Origin: Alkalilimnicola ehrlichii | GTDB lineage: Bacteria; Pseudomonadota; Gammaproteobacteria; Nitrococcales; AK92 | Direction: 5' to 3' | Assembly: GCF_003399765.1 (NCBI RefSeq) | Contig: NZ_NFZV01000003.1 | Location: forward strand, 62,001 to 126,000 | DNA length: 64,000 nt | In this document: in pieces, positions 46,439 to 54,422 of the stretch | Numbering within the stretch: position 1 is the stretch's first letter | Layout of the letters: each line of letters opens with the position of its first letter | Position numbers and translations under genes: made by a program | Notes under the pieces: generated by a model | Told to the model about the DNA's origin: nothing | Database searches by the model: none | What the model saw: the letters and a program-made list of their open reading frames with translations, nothing else

Positions 46439-46571
46439 TGCTGCCACTGCCGTGGTGGCCCGTTCAGCTCCGGATTGCGCCATTCCAGACCCCCCGTTTC
46501 TTTAATTGGCCCGAATTTGTTCGGGGTGTCGGGGTAGCTGTCAGGGGGCCGTTTGGGGGGATTGGTACCCC

Positions 46572-46609
46572 TATCCTGCCGCAATCCGTTGCGCGGTTGC
46601 GGCAGGATA
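46572..46609 (-). terminator. Hairpin after motB
   Basis: TATCCTGCCGCAA (46572-46584) and TTGCGGCAGGATA (46597-46609) are perfect 13-bp arms. It is 22 bases past the motB stop, at the end of the fliD-motB operon. No T tract follows, so it is either a Rho-assisted end or a stabilising stem. Confidence 0.6.
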
Positions 46610-46630
46610 AGGCGTTATTTCGGCACGTTG

Positions 46631-47530
46631 TTAGATCTCTTCCGACGCTTCGATCAGCTTCGCACCGGACGAGGAATACTGAGCGCGAGTGTAGCTATCG
46701 CCGAAAATTTCTCGGTACAAGGCTTCCGCGGCGCGGGTGAGCAAGACCATCTCAACACGGCGGTTAGCGCCATGTTCAGGTTCCTCCGGCCGTATCGGCA
46801 TAACGTCGGCCTGTGCGGTTACTTGCAGGATCGATGTTTCCGGCAAGCCTGCGCGCACTAACTCGTGGCGGGCGCGCAGAGCGCGGTCGCCGGAGAGGTT
46901 CCAGTTATTGTATAGCGCGTTGGCCGGATACGGCGTGGCGTCGGTGTGGCCGCTGATGATGATCTTGTTGTCGATGTTGCGTAGCACTTCTCCAAGCCGA
47001 CGCAGTAAGCTGCCGAAGTGCGGATCCAGTACGGCACTGCCGCGTTCGAACATATAGCGTTCTTCGTCGTCCTTAATCAGAATCCGTAAGCCCTGCGGGA
47101 CGACCTCGACTTCCAGGTTGGCGACCGCATCGAGTTCGGCGGCTACGCGGTCGAGCAATTCGGCCAGTTGCAGCAGCTCTTCCGGCGAATTGTAGTGGCC
47201 GTAGACATCCTCCGGCTCGATAGGCGGTAGCACGACGCGAAGGTCTTCCAACTCGACGGGGACTCGGCTAATGCCGTCGAAGATGCCGGTGCCGCCTTCG
47301 ATGGGGGTGGTGGCTCGTTGTGCGCCGTCTTCCGGCTCGCTCGCTTCGTCGCTGCTGGAGCCTAGCGGTTGCACGATCCACAGTACCATGAACAGCGCCA
47401 TCATCGCCAAAGTGAAGTCGGCGAAAGCGACTTTCCAGGCACCGCTGTGTTCTTCCTCGTGGCCCCGCTTCTTGCTGGGGCGCTTGATAACGGTGACTTC
47501 GACCTCGCCGCCACGGGACCGCTGCCTCAT
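46631..47530 (-). CDS. motB: MotB-type flagellar stator protein (LafU)
   Basis: 299 residues. One transmembrane helix (about 33-55) carries the ion-binding Asp38 in AFADFTLAMMALFMVLW. A plug and linker follow, then the OmpA-like peptidoglycan-binding domain (about 150-275, ISGHTDATPYPANALYNNWNLSGDRA). With MotA it forms the torque-generating unit. Its start overlaps the motA stop by four bases. As the last gene after fliD-fliS-fliT-fliK-fliL-fliA-motA it corresponds to lafU of lateral systems. The coupling ion is not evident, although the absence of PomB features favours protons. Confidence 0.92.
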   Translation of the reverse strand: MRQRSRGGEVEVTVIKRPSKKRGHEEEHSGAWKVAFADFTLAMMALFMVLWIVQPLGSSSDEASEPEDGAQRATTPIEGGTGIFDGISRVPVELEDLRVVLPPIEPEDVYGHYNSPEELLQLAELLDRVAAELDAVANLEVEVVPQGLRILIKDDEERYMFERGSAVLDPHFGSLLRRLGEVLRNIDNKIIISGHTDATPYPANALYNNWNLSGDRALRARHELVRAGLPETSILQVTAQADVMPIRPEEPEHGANRRVEMVLLTRAAEALYREIFGDSYTRAQYSSSGAKLIEASEEI

Positions 47531-48399
47531 GCCGCCTCCCGTTCCTGCTCGTACTGCTCGACCCAGGTTTCCAGCTGGCGGAAGGCAGGCTTAACATCCT
47601 GCTCGATCAGTTTTCTTCCGGCATCGACGGCAAGCAGGGTCGGTTTGCCGGCCAGATGCGCGACCAGCGTGGTGCGGACGCATTCCAGGGCCGACATTTC
47701 GGTTTTTACCCGTTGCGACATTGCGTTGCTGAGCGGCTCGAACGCGCAGTAGCAGAGGAAAATACCGAGGAAGGTGCCGACCAGCGCGGCGGCGACGCCG
47801 GAGCCGATCTCCGACATCGAGCCGTCGATCCGGCCCATGACGATAATAATGCCCATGATCGCCGCGAGAATACCGAAGCCGGGCATGGCTTCGCCAATTT
47901 TGTGCAGCGAGCGGGCCGGCGTCATCATGGTATGTTCCATCGCCGTCAGTTCTTGTTCGAGAAAGCCCTCCAGCTCGTGGGCGTTGATCTTGCCCATCGC
48001 CATGAGGCGGAAGTTGTCCGCGATAAAGGCCATCAGGTTCGGCTCTTCGAGAATCAGCGGGTAACGAGCGAACAACTCGCTTTGTTCCGGTTCTTCGATA
48101 TGGGCATCGAGCGCTTTCAAGCCGCCGACTTCGACCATTTCCAGCAATTCGTAGAGCAGCATCAAAAGTTGGCGTTGGAATTCGCGGCTGTGCCGTTTGT
48201 AGATGACGACGGCTTTGACCTGATACCACATCTCCGAAAGCACTTCTTTCGGGTTAGCGATGACCAATGCCCCCAAGGCGGCCCCGACCACAATAACAAC
48301 CTCCGCCGGTTGCCATAGCACCCGCATGTCGCCGCCGGCCATGGCGTAACCACCCAACACGGCCATCAGGATGATTAATGCCCCGAGTACCTTTTGCAT
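47527..48399 (-). CDS. motA: MotA-type flagellar stator protein (LafT)
   Basis: 290 residues with four transmembrane helices (about 1-25, 30-50, 170-192, 200-225). The cytoplasmic loop is long and charged as usual, and the family stretches MMTPARSLHKIGEAMPGFGILAA and GTFLGIFLCYCAFEP are present. It pairs with MotB. It begins 8 bases after fliA and overlaps motB by four. It corresponds to lafT. Confidence 0.93.
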   Translation of the reverse strand: MQKVLGALIILMAVLGGYAMAGGDMRVLWQPAEVVIVVGAALGALVIANPKEVLSEMWYQVKAVVIYKRHSREFQRQLLMLLYELLEMVEVGGLKALDAHIEEPEQSELFARYPLILEEPNLMAFIADNFRLMAMGKINAHELEGFLEQELTAMEHTMMTPARSLHKIGEAMPGFGILAAIMGIIIVMGRIDGSMSEIGSGVAAALVGTFLGIFLCYCAFEPLSNAMSQRVKTEMSALECVRTTLVAHLAGKPTLLAVDAGRKLIEQDVKPAFRQLETWVEQYEQEREAA

Positions 48400-48407
48400 A
48401 ACGTCGA

Positions 48408-49135
48408 CTAGGACCTCTCGCTTAAAAAACGGCTTGCCTTGGTGAGTGCCTGCTTGCTGAGTTGGCAGACTCTGGCATCGCTAACTTCTAGCACTAAGGC
48501 GATTTCTTTCAGGCTTAATTCATACTGGTAGTACAGGGTCAGTACGATGCGTTCGCGCTCGCTCAGTTCGCCGAGCGCTTGCGCTAGCAGGTGCTCTTTG
48601 ACGACCCGTTCTTCCAGCCCTTCTCCCGGTTCGGGGAAAGCTTCCTGACCGTTCTGCAGGAGCTTGTCGAGGCTCTCCAGCGCCTCGGACGATTCCGCGT
48701 GCAGATATTCCTGGTACTCTGCCTCGCTAAGCCCCGTGGCCTGCAAAACCTCCTTATCTAAGGGCGGACGGCCGAGCTCCAGGCTTAGTGCGCGGATGGT
48801 GTCGCGGACGCGGTGCGCGAGTTGACGCACTTGTCGCGGGCGCCAGTCCTGCCGCCGTAACTCATCCAGTATCGCGCCCCGGATGCGGCGCGCTGCGAAC
48901 GCGCCGAACTGCTCGTCGGGTTCGCCGTAACGGCGCAGCCCTTCGAGCAAACCCATTAAACCGATCTGTTCCATGTCCTCTTGGTCGAGCACCTGGTTCG
49001 CTTGCAGCGAGAGTTGGCTGACTATCCGTTTGACCAAGGGAAGGTACTGCATTACCCAGCGCTGCTCGTCGTTGGGCAGAAACCCAGCGTGTTCCAGCGG
49101 GGGGTACCTTCGTGTACGGAAGCGTTGCCGTTCAT
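48408..49135 (-). CDS. fliA: Flagellar sigma-28 factor FliA (LafS), interrupted by one missing base
   Basis: The main frame (from 49052) covers sigma region 2 (VKRIVSQLSLQANQVLDQ, RRIRGAILDELRRQDW), region 3 and region 4 (LTLYYQYELSLKEIALVLEVSDARVCQL), but it would lack the usual N terminus. One C added to the coding C run (G run 49099-49104) joins it to the ATG at 49135: MNGNASVHEGTPPLEHAGFL, then NDEQRWVMQYLPLV. That gives 242 residues, the normal FliA length. It drives late flagellar genes and is held by FlgM (encoded at 53515). Corresponds to lafS. Confidence 0.9.
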
Positions 49136-49145
49136 CGCGATTCTC

Positions 49146-49595
49146 TTACTGAACGAGTATTTTGCTAATCAGTACATGATCGAAAGGCGTCGCGACGCGT
49201 TTCTCCCGGAAGTCGCGCAGCAGGGCCTGTTCAAGGCGCTGTTGTAGTTCGGCGACGGGAATGGCGCGCAGCTCTTCGAACTGAAAATCGGAGAGGTAAG
49301 AGATCACGGAGTTGCGAACCAGCGGCTCGACGCGGGCAACGCGGTTCTGCTCGGCCTCGTTGTCCGCTTGTTCGCTGACCAACATCAGGTCGAGTACGAA
49401 ATAACGCTCGCGGCCGTTACTGGGCAGGCTGACGATGATTCGCTCTACCGGAAAATAGTCGTATTCGACTTGGCCCAGCGTCGCCTCGTGATACGCCGAC
49501 GTCGGCTCGGGTTTGAGCAGGACATACAGTGCACCTACGCCGATGGCTACGATTATGGCTTGGGACACGACGGAGAGTAGGAAGAATCGAGCCAT
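49146..49595 (-). CDS. fliL: FliL, flagellar basal-body-associated protein (LafF)
   Basis: 149 residues from the ATG at 49595. One N-terminal membrane helix (about 4-26) leads into the periplasmic FliL domain (PVERIIVSLPSNGRERYFVLDLMLV and VRNSVISYLSDFQFEELR). FliL surrounds the stator units and supports torque. An in-frame start 19 codons earlier would put charged residues ahead of the helix and has no clear ribosome-binding site. It lies between fliK and fliA, as lafF does. Confidence 0.85.
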   Translation of the reverse strand: MARFFLLSVVSQAIIVAIGVGALYVLLKPEPTSAYHEATLGQVEYDYFPVERIIVSLPSNGRERYFVLDLMLVSEQADNEAEQNRVARVEPLVRNSVISYLSDFQFEELRAIPVAELQQRLEQALLRDFREKRVATPFDHVLISKILVQ

Positions 49596-49665
49596 TATTA
49601 TCGTTTCCGCTTTTTTGTCGGTTATACGGAGGGGGATTGCCGTTGCCGGCACGCCCCCGGTTTCG

Positions 49666-50712
49666 CTATACGGTGACCAGAACGTCCTGGCGGTTTTGCG
49701 TTCTCGCCTGTGTCGTCGTTTCGTCGCTATCGGCGGTGCCGTTAACGGTTATGGCCTCGTCGAGCGCCATCCGTTGCCCGGCCTGTGCTTGTTCTTGGCG
49801 TCCTTGCTGGTTGTCGGAGAAGACATTCACGTCGACGTGCACGAAGTTCTCGCCCATCAGCTCGTTGCGGAGGCGCTCGCTGGTTTGGTGCAACAAACGG
49901 GCGACGTCGGCGTGAGCGGCATTGATCTGAATGCTCAAACGCCCCGCGTCGTGACTTAGCGAGATATCCAAGCGCCCAAGCTCCGGCGGATCGAGCCGGA
50001 TGGTGGCGTTTTGCACTCGGTTCTGTAGTTGCATATCGACCGTTTTACGGAGCGCATGAAGCATTTGTTCGCCCCATTTCGCTTCGGGCGCCTGCAATTT
50101 CAGCGTCTGTTCGATGGCGGCCGTTTGGCCTTGCTGCTGTCCGGTCGCACCCAGCAGCTGGGTTTCGCCGGTACCGGCTTGCAGCATAGTGGTCGGAACA
50201 ACCCGCTCGCCCTGGGCGGACAGTGCCGCCTCTATCTGGGCGGCGGTAACCGCCGGCGTCATGGGGGCGATTGCGCTAAAGCTATTGAGCATCGCACTGA
50301 CGGCATGGTGGGCCGGCCGGGCCTCGCTACCGGCTAAGGCGCGCTCGAACAGTGGGGGCGCCGGCTGGCTTTGTCCGCGGGCTTCGATAACGGCATCGCG
50401 CTGGTGCAGCGCCCCTTGCAACCACTTCTCCGCCAATTGCTGCTCTTGTAAGCTTTTTTCGGCGAGCAGTTCCTGGGCTTTTTCCCGTAAGGCAGCCTCG
50501 TCGAGCGCGGTCGATGGATCCGCCGCTTGCTCGGCGAGCAATGCCTGCTCCGCTTCGGCCCATAATTCGAGCGGGAGCTCGAACATCGGTACCGATTGCC
50601 CGGTTTCGGCCGTGTCGCCTTGTTTTAGAATGGCGCCTTGTCGTATAGACATGGCCTCCTGGCCCTTGTGTGCGGCCGGTTCGGGCATTGGAGCGGATGT
50701 TAGTAGAATCAC
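49666..50712 (-). CDS. fliK: FliK-type hook-length control protein (LafE)
   Basis: 348 residues from a GTG at 50712, four bases past the fliT stop with GGGGAG 8 bases upstream. An ATG at 50652 is an alternative. The first two thirds are low-complexity, rich in Ala, Gln and Glu. The C-terminal FliK domain (about 235-325) has LQNRVQNATIRLDPPELGRLDI, then LSIQINAAHADVARLLHQTSERLRNEL and VDVNVFSDN, the substrate-specificity switch region. It measures hook length. It corresponds to lafE. Confidence 0.87.
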   Translation of the reverse strand: MILLTSAPMPEPAAHKGQEAMSIRQGAILKQGDTAETGQSVPMFELPLELWAEAEQALLAEQAADPSTALDEAALREKAQELLAEKSLQEQQLAEKWLQGALHQRDAVIEARGQSQPAPPLFERALAGSEARPAHHAVSAMLNSFSAIAPMTPAVTAAQIEAALSAQGERVVPTTMLQAGTGETQLLGATGQQQGQTAAIEQTLKLQAPEAKWGEQMLHALRKTVDMQLQNRVQNATIRLDPPELGRLDISLSHDAGRLSIQINAAHADVARLLHQTSERLRNELMGENFVHVDVNVFSDNQQGRQEQAQAGQRMALDEAITVNGTADSDETTTQARTQNRQDVLVTV

Positions 50713-50715
50713 GCG

Positions 50716-51030
50716 CTAGCTCCCCTGGAACAGCTCTACCTGTTGGTATTCGGCCCGTGCTTCGCCGTACTCCACGTGGTCGGCTAAGCGTTGGCGTAGG
50801 TTGTCGCATTCGTCCATACACGCTTGTAAGGCTTTGGCGTGCATTTCTTTCAGTTGTTGTTTGGCCGCTACGACATCGGCGTCGTGCGGGGTGCGAATCG
50901 CCGGCTTTTGCAGTTGCCGGCGAATCGCCGTATCGATCTTGCCGATCTGAGTCCAGTCCCCTGTCGCCAGTGCTTGTTCAAGCAGGCGGTGCAGGGCCTG
51001 CAAGCGCTGCGCATCAACGCCGGGCGGCAT
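50716..51030 (-). CDS. fliT: FliT-like flagellar chaperone (LafD)
   Basis: 104 residues, all helical and charged (LQALHRLLEQALATGDWTQIGKID, VVAAKQQLKEMHAKALQACMDECDNLRQRLADH). Sequence alone would support only a small flagellar chaperone; the position after fliS, which it overlaps by 17 bases, and before fliK identifies it as the FliT/LafD position, which holds FliD's export chaperone. Confidence 0.75.
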   Translation of the reverse strand: MPPGVDAQRLQALHRLLEQALATGDWTQIGKIDTAIRRQLQKPAIRTPHDADVVAAKQQLKEMHAKALQACMDECDNLRQRLADHVEYGEARAEYQQVELFQGS

Positions 51031-51412
51031 AAACGCCCTCCCAGCCTTCGCGAATAGTGCTGAGCAGGCTTTCTACTTCGTCGAGGCCTTCTAGCGATAA
51101 GGTGACGCTGACATCGGCTAGGCGATAGATGCAGTAGTCGTAGAGCCGTGCTAGGTCTTGTACGAGCTGGCCGCCCTCGTCGAAATCCAAGGCGCTGCTC
51201 AAGCTGTTCAATATGTTCATGCACTTCTCGAGCGAGATGCCTTTTTCCTGGAAACGCTTGTTTTCGATATGGCCGCGTGCGCGTGCCAGTTCGTCGAATA
51301 AACCGTCGAACAGGATCAGAACCAGCTCGTAAGGCGAGCCGGTGGCGGCTCGCGCTTCGAGATCTACCTGTCGGTAGTGGCCGTAACCGTCATCAGGGAA
51401 GTAATCGTTCAT
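51014..51412 (-). CDS. fliS: FliS flagellin export chaperone (LafC)
   Basis: 132 residues. The FliS pattern is clear: YRQVDLEARAATGSPYELVLILFDGLFDELARARGHIENKRF and LYDYCIYRLADVSVTLSLEGLDEVESLL. FliS binds the C terminus of flagellin in the cytosol and stops early polymerisation, so its presence implies a flagellin gene somewhere in the genome. Its start overlaps the fliD stop by four bases. Confidence 0.93.
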   Translation of the reverse strand: MNDYFPDDGYGHYRQVDLEARAATGSPYELVLILFDGLFDELARARGHIENKRFQEKGISLEKCMNILNSLSSALDFDEGGQLVQDLARLYDYCIYRLADVSVTLSLEGLDEVESLLSTIREGWEGVYAARR

Positions 51413-52710
51413 AGGAACATCCCTTGTGTTTGCTGCATCGCCTGCATCGTCTGCATCATTTGCGTGAACTGGCGCAGGTAGCGGTCGTAGTAGGTGTCGT
51501 ATTGCCGCTGGATGTCTTCTAACTGTCGGTCAAGACGCGTCAGACTTGAGTTCACCCGGTCAATGCGGCCTTTGAGAATGCCGTTGGTATTGTTGGTGTA
51601 GACGCGCAACGTGTCGTTGATCGTGTTCAACATCCCATCGCTACCCATGAACAAGGCATCGAAACCGTCCGGGTCTTCGGCGATGGCGGCTTCAAAACGG
51701 TCGGCATCGATCTGTAGGCGACCGTTGCGGTCGGCCATGATGCCGTAAGACATTAAATCCTGACCGTTGAACTGGCTGCGGATGATCCGGTTGAGTTGGC
51801 TCTGGATGGCGCGCACGCCGGCGTCGCTGGCGAGGGCGCCGGCTGGGCTGTCCTCGCCGCCGCTGGCCAACTTGCCGTCGAATTCATCCATCAATTTGTT
51901 AAATGCGGAAACAAAGCTCTGCGCTTGTTCGGTCGTTGCCTCTTGGTCGCGCGCGATATCCACCGTCAGCGGTTGTTCGCCGGGGGCGTGGGTGCGAGTA
52001 AAGGTGAGGCTGACGTCCTCGATGACGTTATCGAACGTGTTGGTGGCACTGGTGAGCAGAATGCCGCCCTCGCCGCCGAGGTAAACGTGCGCGTCCCGAG
52101 CTTGGGCAAGCTGCCGCGGGTCGTTAGCGGCCGCGGCGAGATTCGCGCTGGCTCCCGTGGTGCTGAGCGAGATTTCATTCTCCTCACCCGTTTCTTCGCT
52201 GGTGAGCATCAGAATGTTTTCGCCATTATTGCGTACCAGAGACGCTTTTACGCCCGGATTGCCGTCGTGGTTATTAATGGCGGCGGCCAGCTGTTGGAGG
52301 GTAAGCCCACCATCGAGATCGACGGTGAAGGACTCGCCGCCCTGTGTCAGCGTTAGCTCGCCGCCATTAAGGTCGTCTTCGGTGAGGCCTTCAAGAGCGA
52401 GCTGGTGAGCGCTGGCGAGCTGCTCGACGTGGAACTGATAACGTCCGTCGGTCGCCTTCCTACCGATGTCGGCAGTAGCATAATCCTCGTGGCTGAAGGT
52501 CGCACTGCTGATGACCATTTGCGAAGCGCTTCGCAAGTCCGTCACCGTGCGGTTGAAATCGTTCAGCGCACTGCGCAGCGCCTGGAGCGCACTCAGCTCG
52601 GTTTGGTAGCGAGCTTCCTGGCGGTCCAGGCGTTGCAGTTGGCCATGCACGGCAAAGCTGGCCAACTGGGTGGACATTTCTCGGACGTAATCGGCGTCTA
52701 TATTCATCAT
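51409..52710 (-). CDS. fliD: FliD filament cap protein (LafB)
   Basis: 433 residues. The N-terminal coiled region (MNIDADYVREMSTQLASF and YQTELSALQALRSALNDF) and the C-terminal one (IDRVNSSLTRLDRQLEDIQRQYDTYYDRYLRQFTQM) are the DND and DC parts that fold together under the cap. The central domains (about 70-330) include SFTVDLDGGLTLQQLAAAINNH. FliD caps the filament and lets flagellin fold in. Two ATG codons (52710, 52707) lie downstream of GGGAG. A sigma-54 promoter sits directly upstream. Confidence 0.92.
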   Translation of the reverse strand: MMNIDADYVREMSTQLASFAVHGQLQRLDRQEARYQTELSALQALRSALNDFNRTVTDLRSASQMVISSATFSHEDYATADIGRKATDGRYQFHVEQLASAHQLALEGLTEDDLNGGELTLTQGGESFTVDLDGGLTLQQLAAAINNHDGNPGVKASLVRNNGENILMLTSEETGEENEISLSTTGASANLAAAANDPRQLAQARDAHVYLGGEGGILLTSATNTFDNVIEDVSLTFTRTHAPGEQPLTVDIARDQEATTEQAQSFVSAFNKLMDEFDGKLASGGEDSPAGALASDAGVRAIQSQLNRIIRSQFNGQDLMSYGIMADRNGRLQIDADRFEAAIAEDPDGFDALFMGSDGMLNTINDTLRVYTNNTNGILKGRIDRVNSSLTRLDRQLEDIQRQYDTYYDRYLRQFTQMMQTMQAMQQTQGMFL

Positions 52711-53074
52711 ATCGAAATTTCTCCCAGAACTTGTATAGCAATATTGATGCCAGCGATTCTGCTTAGCCAGAACCTGGTTTTCGGGCCTTTAGCCTGAAAG
52801 CCGACTTCCGTTTCCCGCTGCCGGCACAGCTGAGGGGGAAGTTGCGTTTCCGCTTTTGCGGCAACGTCTACGAGCTGTAAAAGGCCGTGGCAAGGCTCGC
52901 CGGCTATTACTAGAGAAAGGCGACTACTAGAGCTGCCTTATTAAGGAAAGGATGAATAATTGTCTTGCCCTTGGGCAGGGGCTTAAAGCAAGGGGGCGGT
53001 AGGTCGTGCGGCGTCTCAAGGTGGACCGGCGTCGCACCGGCCGGTTGGCCCAGGGGGTGTTAGTCGGCGTTGCC
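52711..53074. other. Gene-free stretch between flgN and fliD
   Basis: 364 bases where lateral systems have the flagellin gene. There is no flagellin or flagellin fragment in it. It holds the fliD promoter, the small palindrome TGCCCTTGGGCA (52965-52976) and a GC-rich run near 53020-53050 that may end flgN transcription. Confidence 0.6.
52737..52752 (-). promoter_or_regulatory. Sigma-54 promoter of fliD
   Basis: Read leftwards: TGGCATC-AATA-TTGCT, with GG and GC at the -24/-12 spacing. It matches TGGCACG-N4-TTGCW except CG to TC. Transcription would begin about 52727, just far enough ahead of the ATG at 52710 for GGGAG to be included. LafK or another sigma-54 activator would drive it. Confidence 0.65.
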
Positions 53075-53518
53075 TTAATAGCTCTCGGGTTCTTGATACA
53101 ACTGGCTGGGATCTTTAGTGCCCATTAGTTGGCCGAGAATCTCCTGATGCATGGCAAGAAGCTTACCGTTACGATTATTCAGGCGTTGGCACTCGGCGAT
53201 CTGGTCGCCGAGTTGTTGCCAGTTATCCGTCACGTGTGTCTTAAGCGGTTCGTTGAACGCCGAAAACAGGCGTTGCATGCCGTCTGCATCCGCTTCCAGG
53301 CGAAAGGCAATGAGAATCTTGCTGCGTCGCTCGGCCCGTAGTTTCGCCTGTTCCGTCAGTTCGGCGATTTCCCCGTTAAGCGTGCCGATACGTACGGAAT
53401 CGCGTTCGAGCAAGCCGTCATAGAGCGCTTCCATGAGTTCGCGAATGCGGCTGTACTCACGGAGATCGGCTTGGATGTCGTCGGCGACGACGCTCAGCAG
53501 TTTCTGGGTCTGGTTCAC
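53075..53518 (-). CDS. flgN: FlgN-type flagellar chaperone
   Basis: 147 residues, mostly helical with the FlgN pattern: LREYSRIRELMEALYDGLLERDSVRIGTLNGEIAELTEQ and RNGKLLAMHQEILGQLMG. FlgN escorts the hook-filament junction proteins FlgK and FlgL. Overlaps flgM by four bases. Those partner genes are not in this window. Confidence 0.85.
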   Translation of the reverse strand: MNQTQKLLSVVADDIQADLREYSRIRELMEALYDGLLERDSVRIGTLNGEIAELTEQAKLRAERRSKILIAFRLEADADGMQRLFSAFNEPLKTHVTDNWQQLGDQIAECQRLNNRNGKLLAMHQEILGQLMGTKDPSQLYQEPESY

Positions 53519-53796
53519 ACGTCACTACCGCGATGGTAGGCCATTACGCTGCGTGCCAGTTCCTCTACGTCCAGTGAGACTTCGCCGCGTTGTAACGCGA
53601 GTTTGATCTCGGCGACCTTTTCCAGGTCGACGTCCGGCATCGCCCGTAGGGCCTGTTGCATTTGGCCGATAGGCAGCGTCGCTTCTTCCTGAAGCGGTAC
53701 GCTCTTCTCCTTCCGGTGGGCTGCCTCCTCTCGGGTGGAGCCGGGGCCGTCAACGGCCGTTGGAGGAGTGATTCGAAAGTGTCTGTTAATTTCCAT
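53515..53796 (-). CDS. flgM: FlgM anti-sigma-28 factor
   Basis: 93 residues from the ATG at 53796 (GGAAGA upstream), beginning MEINRHFRITPP. The C-terminal half has the FlgM motif MPDVDLEKVAEIKLALQRGEVSLDVEELARSVM, which binds FliA. FlgM is held in the cell until the hook is ready, then exported. It precedes flgN. In other lateral loci this pair lies next to flgA, which is not here. Confidence 0.88.
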   Translation of the reverse strand: MEINRHFRITPPTAVDGPGSTREEAAHRKEKSVPLQEEATLPIGQMQQALRAMPDVDLEKVAEIKLALQRGEVSLDVEELARSVMAYHRGSDV

Positions 53797-53996
53797 GATG
53801 TCTTCCAGCACCGGGTCTATTAGGAAACGCCGACCGCTTTCCTTGCCCTAGGGGGTTAGGCGACGAGCAGCGTTTCTCTATATGAGCGACCGTCCGTAGT
53901 GGAAAATTAAATAAGCATGGAGAAGCCGTTGCTTCTTAACCTGCGCCTTGGCTCATGCAAGGGCGAGGACACTCATGCTTTATCGGCCACTATCGC

Positions 53997-54422
53997 TCAC
54001 GAAGCCTGGTGTTGCCACCAGGTCTGGACGGCCAGACCATCCTGTATTTTTTGTTCCTGCTTGGCAAGCGTCCGCGACCACTCGGCACGCCGTGCATCGA
54101 CGGCATTTGTGACCACTTTCTCATGGCGAAGCGCCGCTTGCAGTTCCCGCTCAAGCCGCGCTAATGCATTTTCCGCCGCGGCAAGTTCGCGTTGCTGTAG
54201 CTCCATCATTTTATGCAGCGTGGCTTTGTAATGCTGTTGATTGTGTCGCTGCATGGAGGTGCGCATTTCGGCCGTGAAGTTACACAGCCGCGTGAGGCCG
54301 GCAATGTTGTCGCGGTAATGCTGGCAACGGTTGCGCTGATAGACGACCCGTGCCTCGATTTCCCGCACCCGTTTGCCGCGCACGTGGGCCAGTTTACTGA
54401 GCAGTGTTATCTGTTCTTTCAT
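53997..54422 (-). CDS. fliJ: FliJ flagellar export chaperone
   Basis: 141 residues of uninterrupted coiled coil (VREIEARVVYQRNRCQHYRDNI, MMELQQRELAAAENALARLERELQ). FliJ sits in the FliI ATPase ring and links it to FlhA. Overlaps the fliI stop by four bases; it closes the lafK-fliEFGHIJ unit. Confidence 0.85.
   Translation of the reverse strand: MKEQITLLSKLAHVRGKRVREIEARVVYQRNRCQHYRDNIAGLTRLCNFTAEMRTSMQRHNQQHYKATLHKMMELQQRELAAAENALARLERELQAALRHEKVVTNAVDARRAEWSRTLAKQEQKIQDGLAVQTWWQHQAS

Larger units (their letters stand above)
45306..46548 (+). repeat. Complete copy of the duplicated module (copy B)
   Basis: Covers the uspA 3' end, the 181-residue hypothetical gene and about 500 bp beyond it. 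It is the fuller version of copy A (41758-42373). The copies flank the symE-like and SulP genes, so homologous recombination between them could remove or amplify about 3.5 kb. Confidence 0.85.
46028..46630. other. Gene-free stretch between the hypothetical gene and motB
   Basis: 603 bases. About 46253-46548 repeats 42090-42373. 46029-46252 has no counterpart in copy A and no gene that I can support. The element 46327-46438 and the hairpin 46572-46609 lie here. Confidence 0.6.
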
